Assembly: GCA_002319795.1 (NCBI GenBank)
Contig: DCFU01000046.1
Location: 1-64,000, forward strand
Direction: 5' to 3'
Length of the DNA: 64,000 nucleotides
Origin: Megamonas sp. UBA1796
GTDB taxonomy: Bacteria > Bacillota > Negativicutes > Selenomonadales > Selenomonadaceae
The notes beneath the pieces are model-generated. The model did not search any database and was not told the origin of the DNA. It saw only the letters and a list, made by a program, of their open reading frames with translations. This document shows, one piece after another, positions 17,386 through 26,768 of the stretch. Both the position numbers and the translations under genes were made by a program. The first letter of the stretch is position 1. Each line of letters begins with the position of its first letter.

Positions 17386-18906
17386 TTATGCTGTCGTTTT
17401 ATAAGAAATTGTTTCCTTGAATTCCTCGATTGCCTTATTGATTTCAGCCTCCAACGCCTCATCCAGTTTCTTCTTCTCCGCAATTTTCTCACTGATATCC
17501 GGATGCTCTGTATCCATGAACGTCAGGAAATCATTCTGGAAACGCACAACCTGTTCAACCGGTATATCCACAAGATATCCTCGGACAGCTGTATATATGA
17601 CCAAAACCTGATTTGCCGCAGAAAGCGGTGAATACTGTGCCTGTTTCAAAGTCTCGACCATACGGGCACCACGATCAAGCTGATCCTTCGTAGCCTTATC
17701 AAGATCCGAGCCAAACTGGGCAAATGCCGCAAGCTCACGATACTGGGCAAGATCCAAACGCATCGTACCCGCAACCTGCTTCATTGCTTTAATCTGAGCG
17801 CTGCCGCCGACACGGGAAACAGAGAGCCCAACATTGATTGCTGGCCGAATACCGGAATAGAATGCATCTGTCTCCAGCATAATCTGCCCATCTGTAATAG
17901 AGATGACATTCGTCGGAATATATGCGGAAAGATCGCCCGCGAGAGTCTCAATGATCGGCAGAGCCGTAATGGAACCGCCGCCGAGTTCATCTGAAAGCTT
18001 CGCCGCACGTTCCAAAAGGCGGGAATGAAGATAAAATACATCACCAGGATAAGCTTCACGCCCAGGCGGTCGCCTGAGCAGGAGACTCATAGCGCGATAA
18101 GCTGCAGCATGCTTGGAAAGATCATCATATACACAAAGTGCATGACCTCCCTTGTACATAAAGTACTCAGCCATCGCCACGCCCGCATATGGTGCAAGAT
18201 ATTGCAGCGGCGCACTGTTTGCTGCCGAGGCGACCACAACAATCGTATACTCCATAGCGCCGCGGTCTTCAAAGTTCTTGACAACACGCGCTACAGTGGA
18301 AGCTTTCTGCCCGATGGCCACATAAACGCAGATACAGTTCTGTCCTTTTTGGTTCAAAATCGTATCCACCGCAATGGCAGTTTTGCCGGTACCACGGTCA
18401 CCGATAATGAGCTCACGCTGTCCGCGGCCAATCGGCACAAGCGCATCAATCGCTTTGAGACCTGTCTGCAGCGGCTCATGTACCGAACAGCGATCCGCAA
18501 TTCCCGGTGCTGTGAACTCAACCGGGCGGGTCTCCGTCGTATTGATAGGCCCCTTGCCGTCAATTGGACGGCCAAGGGCATCGACCACACGGCCGATCAT
18601 GCCTTCGCCCACTGGCACCTGTATAATTTTACCCGTGCGCTTTACCGTGTCACCTTCCTTGATCTTCGTATCGCCACCGAGAATTACGGCACCGACATTG
18701 TCTTGCTCAAGATTCAAGACCAAACCATATATGTCATTACCGAAATCGAGAAGCTCGCCGGCCATAGCCTTCTGCAAACCATGGACATGTGCGATGCCAT
18801 CACCGATTTCGATAACAGTTCCCACATCATCAACGTTCAAATCCACTTGGTAATTTTTGATTTGTTCCTTGATAATGGCTGTTATTTCTTCCGGATTCAT
18901 TTTCAT
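17386..18906 (-). CDS. atpA: ATP synthase alpha subunit
   Basis: The 506-residue alpha subunit carries the non-catalytic nucleotide sites and completes the catalytic ones. Walker [10 protein letters not shown] (about 169-177) and the conserved [17 protein letters not shown] stretch containing the arginine finger are seen. Length and order match the family. The ATG at 18906 has a second in-frame ATG two codons later; either may be used. Confidence 0.98.
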   Translation of the reverse strand: MKMNPEEITAIIKEQIKNYQVDLNVDDVGTVIEIGDGIAHVHGLQKAMAGELLDFGNDIYGLVLNLEQDNVGAVILGGDTKIKEGDTVKRTGKIIQVPVGEGMIGRVVDALGRPIDGKGPINTTETRPVEFTAPGIADRCSVHEPLQTGLKAIDALVPIGRGQRELIIGDRGTGKTAIAVDTILNQKGQNCICVYVAIGQKASTVARVVKNFEDRGAMEYTIVVVASAANSAPLQYLAPYAGVAMAEYFMYKGGHALCVYDDLSKHAAAYRAMSLLLRRPPGREAYPGDVFYLHSRLLERAAKLSDELGGGSITALPIIETLAGDLSAYIPTNVISITDGQIMLETDAFYSGIRPAINVGLSVSRVGGSAQIKAMKQVAGTMRLDLAQYRELAAFAQFGSDLDKATKDQLDRGARMVETLKQAQYSPLSAANQVLVIYTAVRGYLVDIPVEQVVRFQNDFLTFMDTEHPDISEKIAEKKKLDEALEAEINKAIEEFKETISYKTTA

Positions 18907-18929
18907 ACTTCGCTGTCACCCCAATTTCA

Positions 18930-19472
18930 TCACTTATTTGCCATCAACTGTTCTTTCAATGCCTGCATGCGCCCAATGACACTGCCATCAATCCGCCGGT
19001 CCCCCATGCGAACGACAATGCCGCCAAGAATATTCTCATCCATATGCATCCTGAGCATTATAGTTTTGTCTGTCACTTCCTGCAGCTTTGCCTTTAGCCG
19101 CTCTGCCTGCACATCACTCATCACGCGTGCAACTGTGACATCTGCTATAACAATGCCCCTGGCCTCATTGGAAAGTGCCTGATAAGCTGTGTCAATTTCC
19201 TCAAGCAGTGCCGCACGTCTCTTGTCCATTAAAAGCATGAGGAAATTCAATACCATCTCTGACAGCTCACCATTAAAAATCTTTATAAGAAGATTTTTTT
19301 TCACCTGCGGCTGGATCTGCGGATTCGTAACGAAAGCCCGAAGCGTATCATTTGAAAAGACACCCGCACTGACTGCATCGAGCTCACGGCCATATTCCTC
19401 AAGCTTATGTTGCTCCTGGGCAAGCTCAAAAACCGCCATTGCATATTTTCTTGCAAGCTGTAGATTTAGCAT
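18930..19472 (-). CDS. atpH: ATP synthase delta subunit
   Basis: This 180-residue protein is the peripheral-stalk cap (OSCP) that ties the b dimer to the F1 head. The N-terminal helical domain starts ARKYAMAVFELAQEQ and the C-terminal part has the family stretch LKAKLQEVTDKTIMLRMHMDENILGGIVVRMGDRRIDGSVIGRM. The start overlaps the end of atpF by 7 bases. Confidence 0.97.
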   Translation of the reverse strand: MLNLQLARKYAMAVFELAQEQHKLEEYGRELDAVSAGVFSNDTLRAFVTNPQIQPQVKKNLLIKIFNGELSEMVLNFLMLLMDKRRAALLEEIDTAYQALSNEARGIVIADVTVARVMSDVQAERLKAKLQEVTDKTIMLRMHMDENILGGIVVRMGDRRIDGSVIGRMQALKEQLMANK

Positions 19473-19969
19473 GGCAAATCACCAATCTTATTCTTATCAA
19501 GCTTTTCAATGAATTCACCGATGAGCTTTTCACTCTCACTCGCATCAATGTTTTTGGCTATGATCTTGCCTGCTGCAGCTATTGACAAGGCTACAACCTC
19601 GCTTTTCATCTGCTCTACGGCACGCTCACGTTCACGCTCGATCTCGGCCTGCGCGGCTTTCTTCATTTGCTCGATTTCTTGTCTGGTCTCCAGGACGCTT
19701 GCCTCGCGATCCTCGCGGGCACGTTTTTCCGCCTTGTCCACAATATTCTGCGCCTTGACCCTCGCACCTGCTAGTTGCTCCTGATAACCTTTCAGCGTAG
19801 CTTCAGCTTTTTGGGCATCTGCATCTGCTTTGTTCAGGCTTTCCGCGATTTTATCCTCACGTGCCTTCAGGATACGCATAATAGGCTTATAGGCTACAGC
19901 CCGCAAAATAGCGACAAGGATCAGGAAGTTCAGAATCTGGGCAAAGAGCGTTGCATTAAGTTCTATCAA
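19466..19969 (-). CDS. atpF: ATP synthase b subunit
   Basis: The 167-residue protein has one N-terminal membrane helix (about 5-27) followed by a long charged helix that dimerises to form the peripheral stalk between Fo and delta. The start is TTG at 19969, 6 to 7 bases after GGGAGG. A 65-base gap separates it from atpE and it overlaps atpH by 7 bases. Confidence 0.97.
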   Translation of the reverse strand: MIELNATLFAQILNFLILVAILRAVAYKPIMRILKAREDKIAESLNKADADAQKAEATLKGYQEQLAGARVKAQNIVDKAEKRAREDREASVLETRQEIEQMKKAAQAEIERERERAVEQMKSEVVALSIAAAGKIIAKNIDASESEKLIGEFIEKLDKNKIGDLPC

Positions 19970-20034
19970 TTGCTATACCTCCCTTACCGAATGAACGGCG
20001 GCTATAAAAACTGCCGCCGGAAAACGCCTGCTCC

Positions 20035-20313
<279 letters not shown>

Positions 20314-20338
20314 TTATAGACAAACTAAGAAAACAGTC

Positions 20339-21010
20339 TCATTCATCATCCTTATGTATCGCACCGGCCAGATAAGCCATGGACAGCATAGTGAAGATAA
20401 ATGCCTGTACTCCTCCGATAAAAATACTGAACGCCAGCCAAATGACACTCGGTATCGGCATCCATATCGGTACAAGCATCAACAATATGATGATAAGTAT
20501 CTCTCCGGCCAGTATATTGCCAAATAGACGAAAGGCCAACGTAATTGGTTTGGCAATTTCATCAATAATATTAATGACAACGAACGGAAAGATAGGCTCG
20601 AAGAAGTGCTTGATGTACTTCCATCCCCTATAATAAAGCCCCAAAACGTGTAACATCACAACAATCATGAGTGCCAAGGCCAAAGTGGTGTTCAAGTCGT
20701 TGGTCGGCGATGACATAAGCGGGATAAGTCCCAACCAGTTGGAAACCAGCAAAAACAGGAAAAGCGTGATAATGAGCGGCGCAAACATAGGGCCTCTCTT
20801 ACCCATATTCGCATCAAGCTGCTCATTAAGTGCTGTTACAACCATTTCAATCGCATTCTGCCAGCCTGTAGGCACGAGCTTCAGGCTGCGCGTTGCAAGA
20901 AACGCTATCAAAATTACAATGGCCATCGCAATCCATGTCATGTACAGGGTTTCCAGATTAAAGGAAAAGCCGGCAACCTGCACTACTTCACGAACACCGA
21001 TTTCATGCAT
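20339..21010 (-). CDS. atpB: ATP synthase a subunit
   Basis: The 223-residue membrane protein is the Fo stator subunit with the ion half-channels. The essential arginine lies in LAFRLFGNILAGE, and the SNWLGLIP and FIFTMLSMAYL helices of the family are present. About five to six membrane segments are predicted. The ATG follows AAGGAGGTAGTAAGTT. It follows atpI by 6 bases and precedes atpE. Confidence 0.97.
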   Translation of the reverse strand: MHEIGVREVVQVAGFSFNLETLYMTWIAMAIVILIAFLATRSLKLVPTGWQNAIEMVVTALNEQLDANMGKRGPMFAPLIITLFLFLLVSNWLGLIPLMSSPTNDLNTTLALALMIVVMLHVLGLYYRGWKYIKHFFEPIFPFVVINIIDEIAKPITLAFRLFGNILAGEILIIILLMLVPIWMPIPSVIWLAFSIFIGGVQAFIFTMLSMAYLAGAIHKDDE

Positions 21011-21016
21011 AACTTA

Positions 21017-21418
21017 CTACCTCCTTAACATGGAATTTTTCTTATCAGCATGCTCATAGTTGAGCACGGCCAAATGGTACATCGTCAATAGGGAAAAGAA
21101 AAAGAATCCTCCTACAACCGCCAAAAACACCGTAAAAGAAATTTGTATAGCAGCCCAGAACACAATAAAAACCGTCCCCATGCCAACTCCCATACCAATC
21201 CACATCTGCATTTTTGCCTGGTGCAGGCCCATATCCGCCATTCTCCATATACGCTGTGCCAATCCGCACCAACAGGCAGCTGCTGCCACATATCCGATAA
21301 AAAGCGCACCGATAAGCTTACCGCGTCCAAGGAAACAAAGCCCTGTAGAAGCAATAAGCGTACACGCCGCCAAACTGCAAAGCATCCGCCTGCCATATGC
21401 CAATAAAAGCTTCTTCAT
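21017..21418 (-). CDS. atpI: ATP synthase subunit I (AtpI family)
   Basis: This 133-residue protein has four predicted membrane helices and sits at the head of the atp operon, where AtpI-family proteins that help assemble the c ring are found. Similarity is at the level of topology and position more than motif. The ATG follows GAGGAGGAAT, and the stop is 6 bases before atpB. Confidence 0.8.
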   Translation of the reverse strand: MKKLLLAYGRRMLCSLAACTLIASTGLCFLGRGKLIGALFIGYVAAAACWCGLAQRIWRMADMGLHQAKMQMWIGMGVGMGTVFIVFWAAIQISFTVFLAVVGGFFFFSLLTMYHLAVLNYEHADKKNSMLRR

Positions 21419-21660
21419 ATTCCTCCTCCGACGGCAATGCCATCCTTTTTTAGGCCTATCTCAAAGTGCTGTATATCGGCCCATAAATACACCTTTTTAT
21501 TTTCGACAACTCTCCTCCTTTCCCCTGCCACAAATCAATGTTTTTAAAATAAAATAATATTCAGGTTTCTACTGCTAAAACAACAATCCTGATATATTAT
21601 AGTATTATTTCTGATTATATATTATAGAAAATTTTATAAAATTGATTTATCGCATTTTTT

Positions 21661-21689
21661 ATTATAACGCGGAGACCAAAAAAAGTCCA
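21661..21689 (-). promoter_or_regulatory. Candidate promoter of the atp operon
   Basis: TGGACT (21684-21689) and a perfect TATAAT (21661-21666) are spaced by 17 bases, just downstream of the AtpZ gene. The following 240 bases to atpI are very AT-rich, with further TATAAT-like sequences, and no gene was seen there; a long leader is implied if this promoter is used. Confidence 0.45.
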
Positions 21690-21704
21690 CTGGTAACATA
21701 TTCA

Positions 21705-21950
21705 TCACATTTTTCTTTTCATTTCCTTATAAACACAATACAATCCAATCGGAAAACCTGATAAAATACCAGCAAGCTTGCCATAAGAACCACGGCCAAT
21801 ATATTCATCGGCCAAAGACCCCAGATATATGCAGATTCCTACTACCACGACAAAGTAGATACCAATACCGCCTAAAAATGAAAACGCCTGCATTGCCTGC
21901 CGTATCCCCTCATGTCGCCGCTCTTTTTTTGGCTCCTGCTTATCCTGCAT
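21705..21950 (-). CDS. atpZ: AtpZ/AtpI-family small membrane protein
   Basis: The 81-residue protein has a charged N-terminus and two membrane helices (about 24-45 and 58-72) with the family pattern LGGIGIYFVVVVGICIYLG and GILSGFPIGLY. AtpZ-like proteins occur near atp operons, where a role in cation transport or assembly has been proposed. The ATG follows AGGAGGG. It is 286 bases upstream of atpI, with a candidate promoter between them. Confidence 0.85.
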   Translation of the reverse strand: MQDKQEPKKERRHEGIRQAMQAFSFLGGIGIYFVVVVGICIYLGSLADEYIGRGSYGKLAGILSGFPIGLYCVYKEMKRKM

Positions 21951-22034
21951 AGGATACCCTCCTATTCAAATGCTTTAGCGTCCTTAGACACTTCCTGAAA
22001 AATCAATAAACCATTTGTCAGCCTTACAACGGTA

Positions 22035-22058
22035 CAAAAAAGCTCCCTCACGGGAGCC
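22035..22058 (-). terminator. Rho-independent terminator after wecB
   Basis: GGCTCCC and GGGAGC form a tight stem with a 4-base loop followed by six T residues on the minus strand, 5 bases after the wecB stop. It separates wecB from atpZ. Confidence 0.92.
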
Positions 22059-22063
22059 TGTTC

Positions 22064-23221
22064 TTATGCCTTGAATATATCCGGCCGTTCGGCAACGATG
22101 CCATAATGATAAAGAATAGCCTGAATAATACGTTGCGCTGCCATACCGTCACCATACGGATTACAGGATCCGGACATATGGCTATATGCCTGCGCGTCCG
22201 TAAGCAATTGTCTTGCCTCTTCATAGACACGCTGACAATCTGTACCTATGAGCCTGACCGTACCAGCACTGACTGCCTCTGGACGTTCTGTGGTATCACG
22301 CAGCACAAGCACTGGTTTCCCCAATGCCGGAGCCTCTTCCTGAACGCCTCCTGAATCCGTGAGAATAAGGCAGGATCGGCTCATAAGATTGGCAAATGGT
22401 TCATAATCAAGCGGATCAATAAGATGTACCTTAGCCAAGTGTCCAAGCTCCTCATTCACAACCACACGTACCTTAGGATTCTTATGTACAGGGAAAACGA
22501 CCTCTACATCATCAAATTCCTCCGTGAGCTGCTTGAGTGCCTTATATACATGGCGCATAGGTTCACCGAGATTCTCACGGCGGTGTGTCGTCACCAGCAC
22601 AATGCGTTTATTCTCAAAGTCTATATTCTGTAAAAGCGCATTATCGAAAACAAAGTCATCACGTACCGTCTTATGCAGTGCATCAATGACCGTATTACCC
22701 GTTACAAAGATTTTATCTGCTGACACATTTTCTCTCAGCAGGTTCTCCTGCGCTGTCATCGTAGGAGCAAAATGAAGATCCGCCAAAGATCCTGTGAGTT
22801 TACGATTCATCTCTTCCGGGAATGGCGAATATTTGTTGTTTGTACGCAAACCAGCCTCGACATGGCCAACCGTAGTCTGATGATAGTACGCAGCAAGCGC
22901 ACCAGCAAAGGTAGTCGTCGTATCTCCATGTACAAGCACGATATCCGGTTTTTCCTCCGTAAGCACCGAATCCAGTCCCATCATAGCTTTCGAGGTAATA
23001 TCAAAGAGTGTCTGCCCTGCTGCCATGATGTCCAGATCATAATCTGGTATAATATGGAACAGGTTAAGCACCTGATCCAGCATGTCCCGATGTTGTGCAG
23101 TAACTGCCACTACAGGCGTAATTACCTTGGGAAACTTCGCCAGTTCCAATACGATTGGAGCCATTTTTATAGCTTCCGGACGCGTGCCAAACACGGTCAT
23201 CACCTTGATTTTTTTTTCCAT
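22064..23221 (-). CDS. wecB: UDP-N-acetylglucosamine 2-epimerase (non-hydrolysing)
   Basis: This enzyme interconverts UDP-GlcNAc and UDP-ManNAc in the cytosol for surface polysaccharides. The 385-residue protein has the family start KIKVMTVFGTRPEAIKMAPIV, the VHGDTTT and HVEAGLRT segments, and the C-terminal TDSGGVQEEAP and LRDTTERPEA nucleotide-binding motifs. It lies downstream of wecA, as in many Firmicutes. The ATG follows AAAGGGG. A strong terminator follows. Confidence 0.96.
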   Translation of the reverse strand: MEKKIKVMTVFGTRPEAIKMAPIVLELAKFPKVITPVVAVTAQHRDMLDQVLNLFHIIPDYDLDIMAAGQTLFDITSKAMMGLDSVLTEEKPDIVLVHGDTTTTFAGALAAYYHQTTVGHVEAGLRTNNKYSPFPEEMNRKLTGSLADLHFAPTMTAQENLLRENVSADKIFVTGNTVIDALHKTVRDDFVFDNALLQNIDFENKRIVLVTTHRRENLGEPMRHVYKALKQLTEEFDDVEVVFPVHKNPKVRVVVNEELGHLAKVHLIDPLDYEPFANLMSRSCLILTDSGGVQEEAPALGKPVLVLRDTTERPEAVSAGTVRLIGTDCQRVYEEARQLLTDAQAYSHMSGSCNPYGDGMAAQRIIQAILYHYGIVAERPDIFKA

Positions 23222-23308
23222 AAAAATCCCCTTTCCGAAAGTAATATAAACGGGTGCTGACCTGAATTTCCTCTAAAGAGAAAAATCAGACAGTACCCGC
23301 GCTGCATA

Positions 23309-24358
23309 TCAGTGTATATGCGCCGATTTCTCCGTATGAAAAATTCCCAGTTTCTTCGCCCCAAAGAAGACTGCCATAAGCACGAAACACACAATGAGTA
23401 TGGCTATTCCGCTGCTGACCTCTGTAAGCGCTACAGCACTCAAGCCCAGCAACGCACTAATGATATACATGAGCAGTACTGCCTGTCGCTGCGTAAATCC
23501 CAGATCCAGAAGCCTGTGATGCAAATGTCCCTTATCCGGCTTAAAAATTGGCACACCACCACGGTAACGCCGTACGATTGCAAAGGTTGTATCCAAAATT
23601 GGTAGTCCCAAGGCCAGTATTGGCACAATAAGTGCAATTGTGGCTGCACTTTTGACTGCGCCAATGACCGATATACCCGCCAGCATGAAGCCAAGAAACA
23701 TACTTCCCGTATCGCCCATAAATATACGCGCCGGATTGAAATTATAATACAAAAAACCAAATGCCGCACCAGCCAAGGATGCAGTAAGCAATGCCACGAG
23801 AAAAAAATTCTGCTGCAACGCCACAAGAAAAATCGTAATAGCCGCAATCGTAGAAACACCCGCTGCCAAACCATCCAGACCATCGATAAGGTTAACGGTA
23901 TTGGTTAATCCCACAATCCAAAAAATAGTCGCCGGCACAGCCAAATATTCCAAATAGAAAAAATCACCAAACGGATCCGTAATGAAATCAATACGCACAT
24001 CAAAAGCCACGAGCACGCAGGCCGCAAGTATCTGCCCCACAAGCTTGACTTTCGCCGGAAGATTCCTATAATCATCGATTAATCCGACAATGACAATGAG
24101 TGTCCCGCTCACAAGAAGTCCAATAAGACCATGCATGGTCTCTTCCTCAAAATTGGCAAGCCCCATCATCAGCAGAATCGACACCATAAACGCCACATAG
24201 ATACCCAATCCGCCAATACGTGGTATCGGCTTCTTATGCACCTTACGAGCATCCGGAGCATCCATCGCCCCTGTCTTTGCTGCCAGGCGAATGACTCCTG
24301 GCGTAATCACCAATGCAACGATCAATGCAATACCAAACGCCAAAACATAACTCGGCAT
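23309..24358 (-). CDS. wecA: Polyprenyl-phosphate GlcNAc-1-phosphate transferase (WecA/TagO family)
   Basis: The 349-residue membrane enzyme starts polysaccharide synthesis by moving a sugar-1-phosphate onto undecaprenyl phosphate. About eleven membrane helices are predicted, with conserved KVHKKPIPRIGGLGIY, the NLIDGLDGLAAG metal site, IFMGDTGSMFLGF and the DKGHLHHRLLDLG loop typical of the WecA/TagO branch. The start at 24358 is chosen over an upstream TTG frame since homologues begin with this helix and AAAAGGGG precedes it. It pairs with wecB downstream. Confidence 0.93.
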   Translation of the reverse strand: MPSYVLAFGIALIVALVITPGVIRLAAKTGAMDAPDARKVHKKPIPRIGGLGIYVAFMVSILLMMGLANFEEETMHGLIGLLVSGTLIVIVGLIDDYRNLPAKVKLVGQILAACVLVAFDVRIDFITDPFGDFFYLEYLAVPATIFWIVGLTNTVNLIDGLDGLAAGVSTIAAITIFLVALQQNFFLVALLTASLAGAAFGFLYYNFNPARIFMGDTGSMFLGFMLAGISVIGAVKSAATIALIVPILALGLPILDTTFAIVRRYRGGVPIFKPDKGHLHHRLLDLGFTQRQAVLLMYIISALLGLSAVALTEVSSGIAILIVCFVLMAVFFGAKKLGIFHTEKSAHIH

Positions 24359-24511
24359 ACGAAATTTGCACCCCTTTTCTTTACAACACCCCAATTGTAC
24401 ATCACAGATTCGCGACTGTCAACGAAAATCAGCACATAGAGAGTTCTACGATACTATTATCCGGATGCTTGCATATGCCTTATAAACACGCATGCTTCAC
24501 AAAAAATCGCA

Positions 24512-24559
24512 AAAAATGACATGCTATATATACAGCCAAAAGCCTTACATATAGCATGT
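24512..24559 (-). terminator. Probable terminator after comEB
   Basis: ACATGCTATAT (24519-24529) and ATATAGCATGT (24549-24559) form an 11-bp perfect stem, followed on the minus strand by CATTTTTTG. It lies about 38 bases after the comEB stop. The remaining 150 bases to wecA hold no gene that I can see. Confidence 0.7.
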
Positions 24560-24596
24560 CCATCTGCTCTTCTATATTCACATCCGCTGACAGTGT

Positions 24597-25052
24597 CTAA
24601 TCCCTTATCTCCTGCGGCGTACACACAATTACACTGCCATCCGTATCAAGATAAACCACCTCATCAAGGCTTGCATTCCGAAGCATGCGCCGACACAAAA
24701 GGCAAGGCTTTCCCGAGGCCAGTGTACCATCCGCATTATAACCTACAATATAAATCGTTGCTCCCTGCATTTTGACAGGATCCGCATTTATAATCGCATT
24801 TTGCTCAGCATGAACAGCTACGCAAAGCTCATAGTTCTGTCCCTTTGGCACATGCAACCGCTCACGCTCACAAATACCAGTATCTATGCAGTTTGCTTCA
24901 CCTCGGGGCGCGCCGTTGTAACCAGTACTGATAATAATTTTGTCTTTCACAATGATAGCACCATACTTGCGGCGCAGACAGGTTGAACGCCGTCCAACAG
25001 CCTTAGCAATATCCAGAAAATATTCCGTCCATTCCGGACGCAATTGGCTCAT
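24597..25052 (-). CDS. comEB: dCMP deaminase (ComEB family)
   Basis: This 151-residue cytidine/deoxycytidylate deaminase family enzyme converts dCMP to dUMP for thymidylate synthesis. The catalytic zinc site is H81-A-E83 with C117 and C120 (PCLLC), and the extra CERERLHVPKG segment matches the dCMP branch. The ATG follows GGAGG with 7 bases spacing. The comEB-wecA-wecB-atp order is a recurrent Firmicute arrangement. Confidence 0.92.
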   Translation of the reverse strand: MSQLRPEWTEYFLDIAKAVGRRSTCLRRKYGAIIVKDKIIISTGYNGAPRGEANCIDTGICERERLHVPKGQNYELCVAVHAEQNAIINADPVKMQGATIYIVGYNADGTLASGKPCLLCRRMLRNASLDEVVYLDTDGSVIVCTPQEIRD

Positions 25053-25064
25053 AAAAAAATCCTC

Positions 25065-25484
25065 CTACGCTTTCTTCTCCAACGAAGAAATATATTTTAT
25101 ATAACGCCGTGCAAGCAGTACAGCCACAAAATCATCCACTGGAACCGGAGGGACTTGCATAGTTACAGGCAATAGCCGACGCCAGCCGCCTGGCGGATGC
25201 ACTTTCCAATATTCATTTCTGGCTATCTCTGTCGTACGATATTCGTCAACAATCTCAATTTCCAGCTTGGGCAGAGCACCTTGTATACGCTGAGCTGCCA
25301 TACGGCTCGTCGTTCCATTTCCTAAAACCAGACAACGCAGACTATACTTTTGTACAGCCATTCGCAATTTCTCTATAAGCTCTGCTGTCTGAATAACATC
25401 CTGCAGCAAAATCTCCCCCTGTATAGCAAGTACTGCAAAACCACACTTATCTTTACCGGGATCTATAGCTGCTATATATCTCAT
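25065..25484 (-). CDS. YqgF/RuvX-like RNase H-fold nuclease
   Basis: The 139-residue protein starts with the RNase H-fold strand and acidic residue RYIAAIDPGKDKCGFAV (D8), and a second acidic site is likely at IVDEYRTTEIAR, with VDDFVAVLLA near the end. The family includes YqgF, which processes pre-16S rRNA, and Holliday-junction resolvase relatives. It is not the canonical yqgF in sequence, so the exact role is open. It overlaps the preceding DUF3084 gene by 4 bases. Confidence 0.7.
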   Translation of the reverse strand: MRYIAAIDPGKDKCGFAVLAIQGEILLQDVIQTAELIEKLRMAVQKYSLRCLVLGNGTTSRMAAQRIQGALPKLEIEIVDEYRTTEIARNEYWKVHPPGGWRRLLPVTMQVPPVPVDDFVAVLLARRYIKYISSLEKKA

Positions 25485-26734
25485 GGCTTTTCAGTCTCCA
25501 GTTTCAAGTTCAGTCGCAGCGGTCCTAACGCATCCGTATCACCGCGTGCATAAGCTGAGAGCATTATTGTCCCCTCAAGGGGCGCAATGGCCTGTACAAT
25601 ATCATAAAACTGCGTACCCTCCATGACGCCTACAGAGCCACGTATAGGATCTGGCAAAATGCCTCTCGCTGCAGCCGCAGCATTTACATCCTGCAGAAAA
25701 CTCATAACCACATGCTCTGCCTCACCATTTCCCTTACCCGTCATCTTAAAAGGACGCGCAATGATAAATTCATGATTCCGGTAAATAATACTATTTTTAT
25801 AAAGCTGCAAAACTGCCCGTACCGGCTCACCACGCACGAGATTCCCCGCTGCCACAATACGTACGACCATGTCCTGCGGACTTGACGAAATTACAGAAAT
25901 CGCCTTATCGTACTCTGGCTGATACAACCAAACTTCTGCATCTGCCGTATTCTCACCCAGGCGCTGCAATATATTGCGGTTTGCCAGCTGCGCTAGTATA
26001 TCCATATCTGCCCTTACATCTTTTTCAGCACGTGAACCCCGGATAACTCCGCTCGCCAGTACTTCACCGGCGCGATACGTAATGTCGCCTTCACGCATTA
26101 TGCGGATTCCCATTCTGAGATCATCCGTACGTTTTTCCAGTTCTGTATTATCCAAAGCAAGTTTACCGTTAGCCGCAGTTAGCACATTATTATCCACCAT
26201 GAGCTCTTTGTTGCCAGTCATAAGTTCTGTATTCCTCGCATCAAGACCCGCATTGTCATCTGCCAGTGCATCATTTTTTTGCGTAAGTTCTTCCTTCGCA
26301 GCCTCCAACAGTCGATTTCCCTCTGCCAAAGCACGAGAACGATCCTCTAAGGCTGCCTGCTGGGCCTGTAGTCTGTCGACCTTATCCTTGGATTGCTCCA
26401 GAGCTTCGTTTGTCCGTCCCTGTTCTTGCTGCGCTGCAGCAAGAGCCGCCGAAGTTGTCTGTAAGCTGCTTTCTGTAGCTCGTATCGTCTGATTCAGCCG
26501 TTCCATACCAAAAAGTGCTGTACGGACATTTTCCGAAACAGCTGCCATGGCTACAAAAGTTAAGGTGGTAATACATATACCCGTAAGTATCGTAATGACA
26601 ATCGAAGTGTGGCGGGGACGCAGACCAAAAAGCGACAATCGTTTCTTGCCGATCTTTGAGCCGAGGCGGTCACCAATAAAAGCAATCGCTCCGCCTGTAA
26701 CAATAAGCACTAAAATGAGAAATACTCCATACAT
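25481..26734 (-). CDS. DUF3084 membrane protein with long coiled coil
   Basis: This 417-residue protein has two N-terminal membrane helices (about 3-22 and 45-65), a long coiled coil (about 85-215) rich in repeated LxxxNxxL and DN/EN steps, and a C-terminal alpha/beta domain. DUF3084 proteins are known mainly from diderm Firmicutes and cyanobacteria; their function is unknown. The gene ends the LPS export cluster (34 bases after lptF/G), so a role in the envelope is suggested by context only. Confidence 0.75.
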   Translation of the reverse strand: MYGVFLILVLIVTGGAIAFIGDRLGSKIGKKRLSLFGLRPRHTSIVITILTGICITTLTFVAMAAVSENVRTALFGMERLNQTIRATESSLQTTSAALAAAQQEQGRTNEALEQSKDKVDRLQAQQAALEDRSRALAEGNRLLEAAKEELTQKNDALADDNAGLDARNTELMTGNKELMVDNNVLTAANGKLALDNTELEKRTDDLRMGIRIMREGDITYRAGEVLASGVIRGSRAEKDVRADMDILAQLANRNILQRLGENTADAEVWLYQPEYDKAISVISSSPQDMVVRIVAAGNLVRGEPVRAVLQLYKNSIIYRNHEFIIARPFKMTGKGNGEAEHVVMSFLQDVNAAAAARGILPDPIRGSVGVMEGTQFYDIVQAIAPLEGTIMLSAYARGDTDALGPLRLNLKLETEKP

Positions 26735-26768
26735 ACCGCCACACCTGCCTTTCCAACAATGAAACTAC

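Noticed and set aside
18025..19182. Plus-strand open frame of 385 codons
   Set aside because: It is opposite atpA and atpH, whose identities are certain; no family features.
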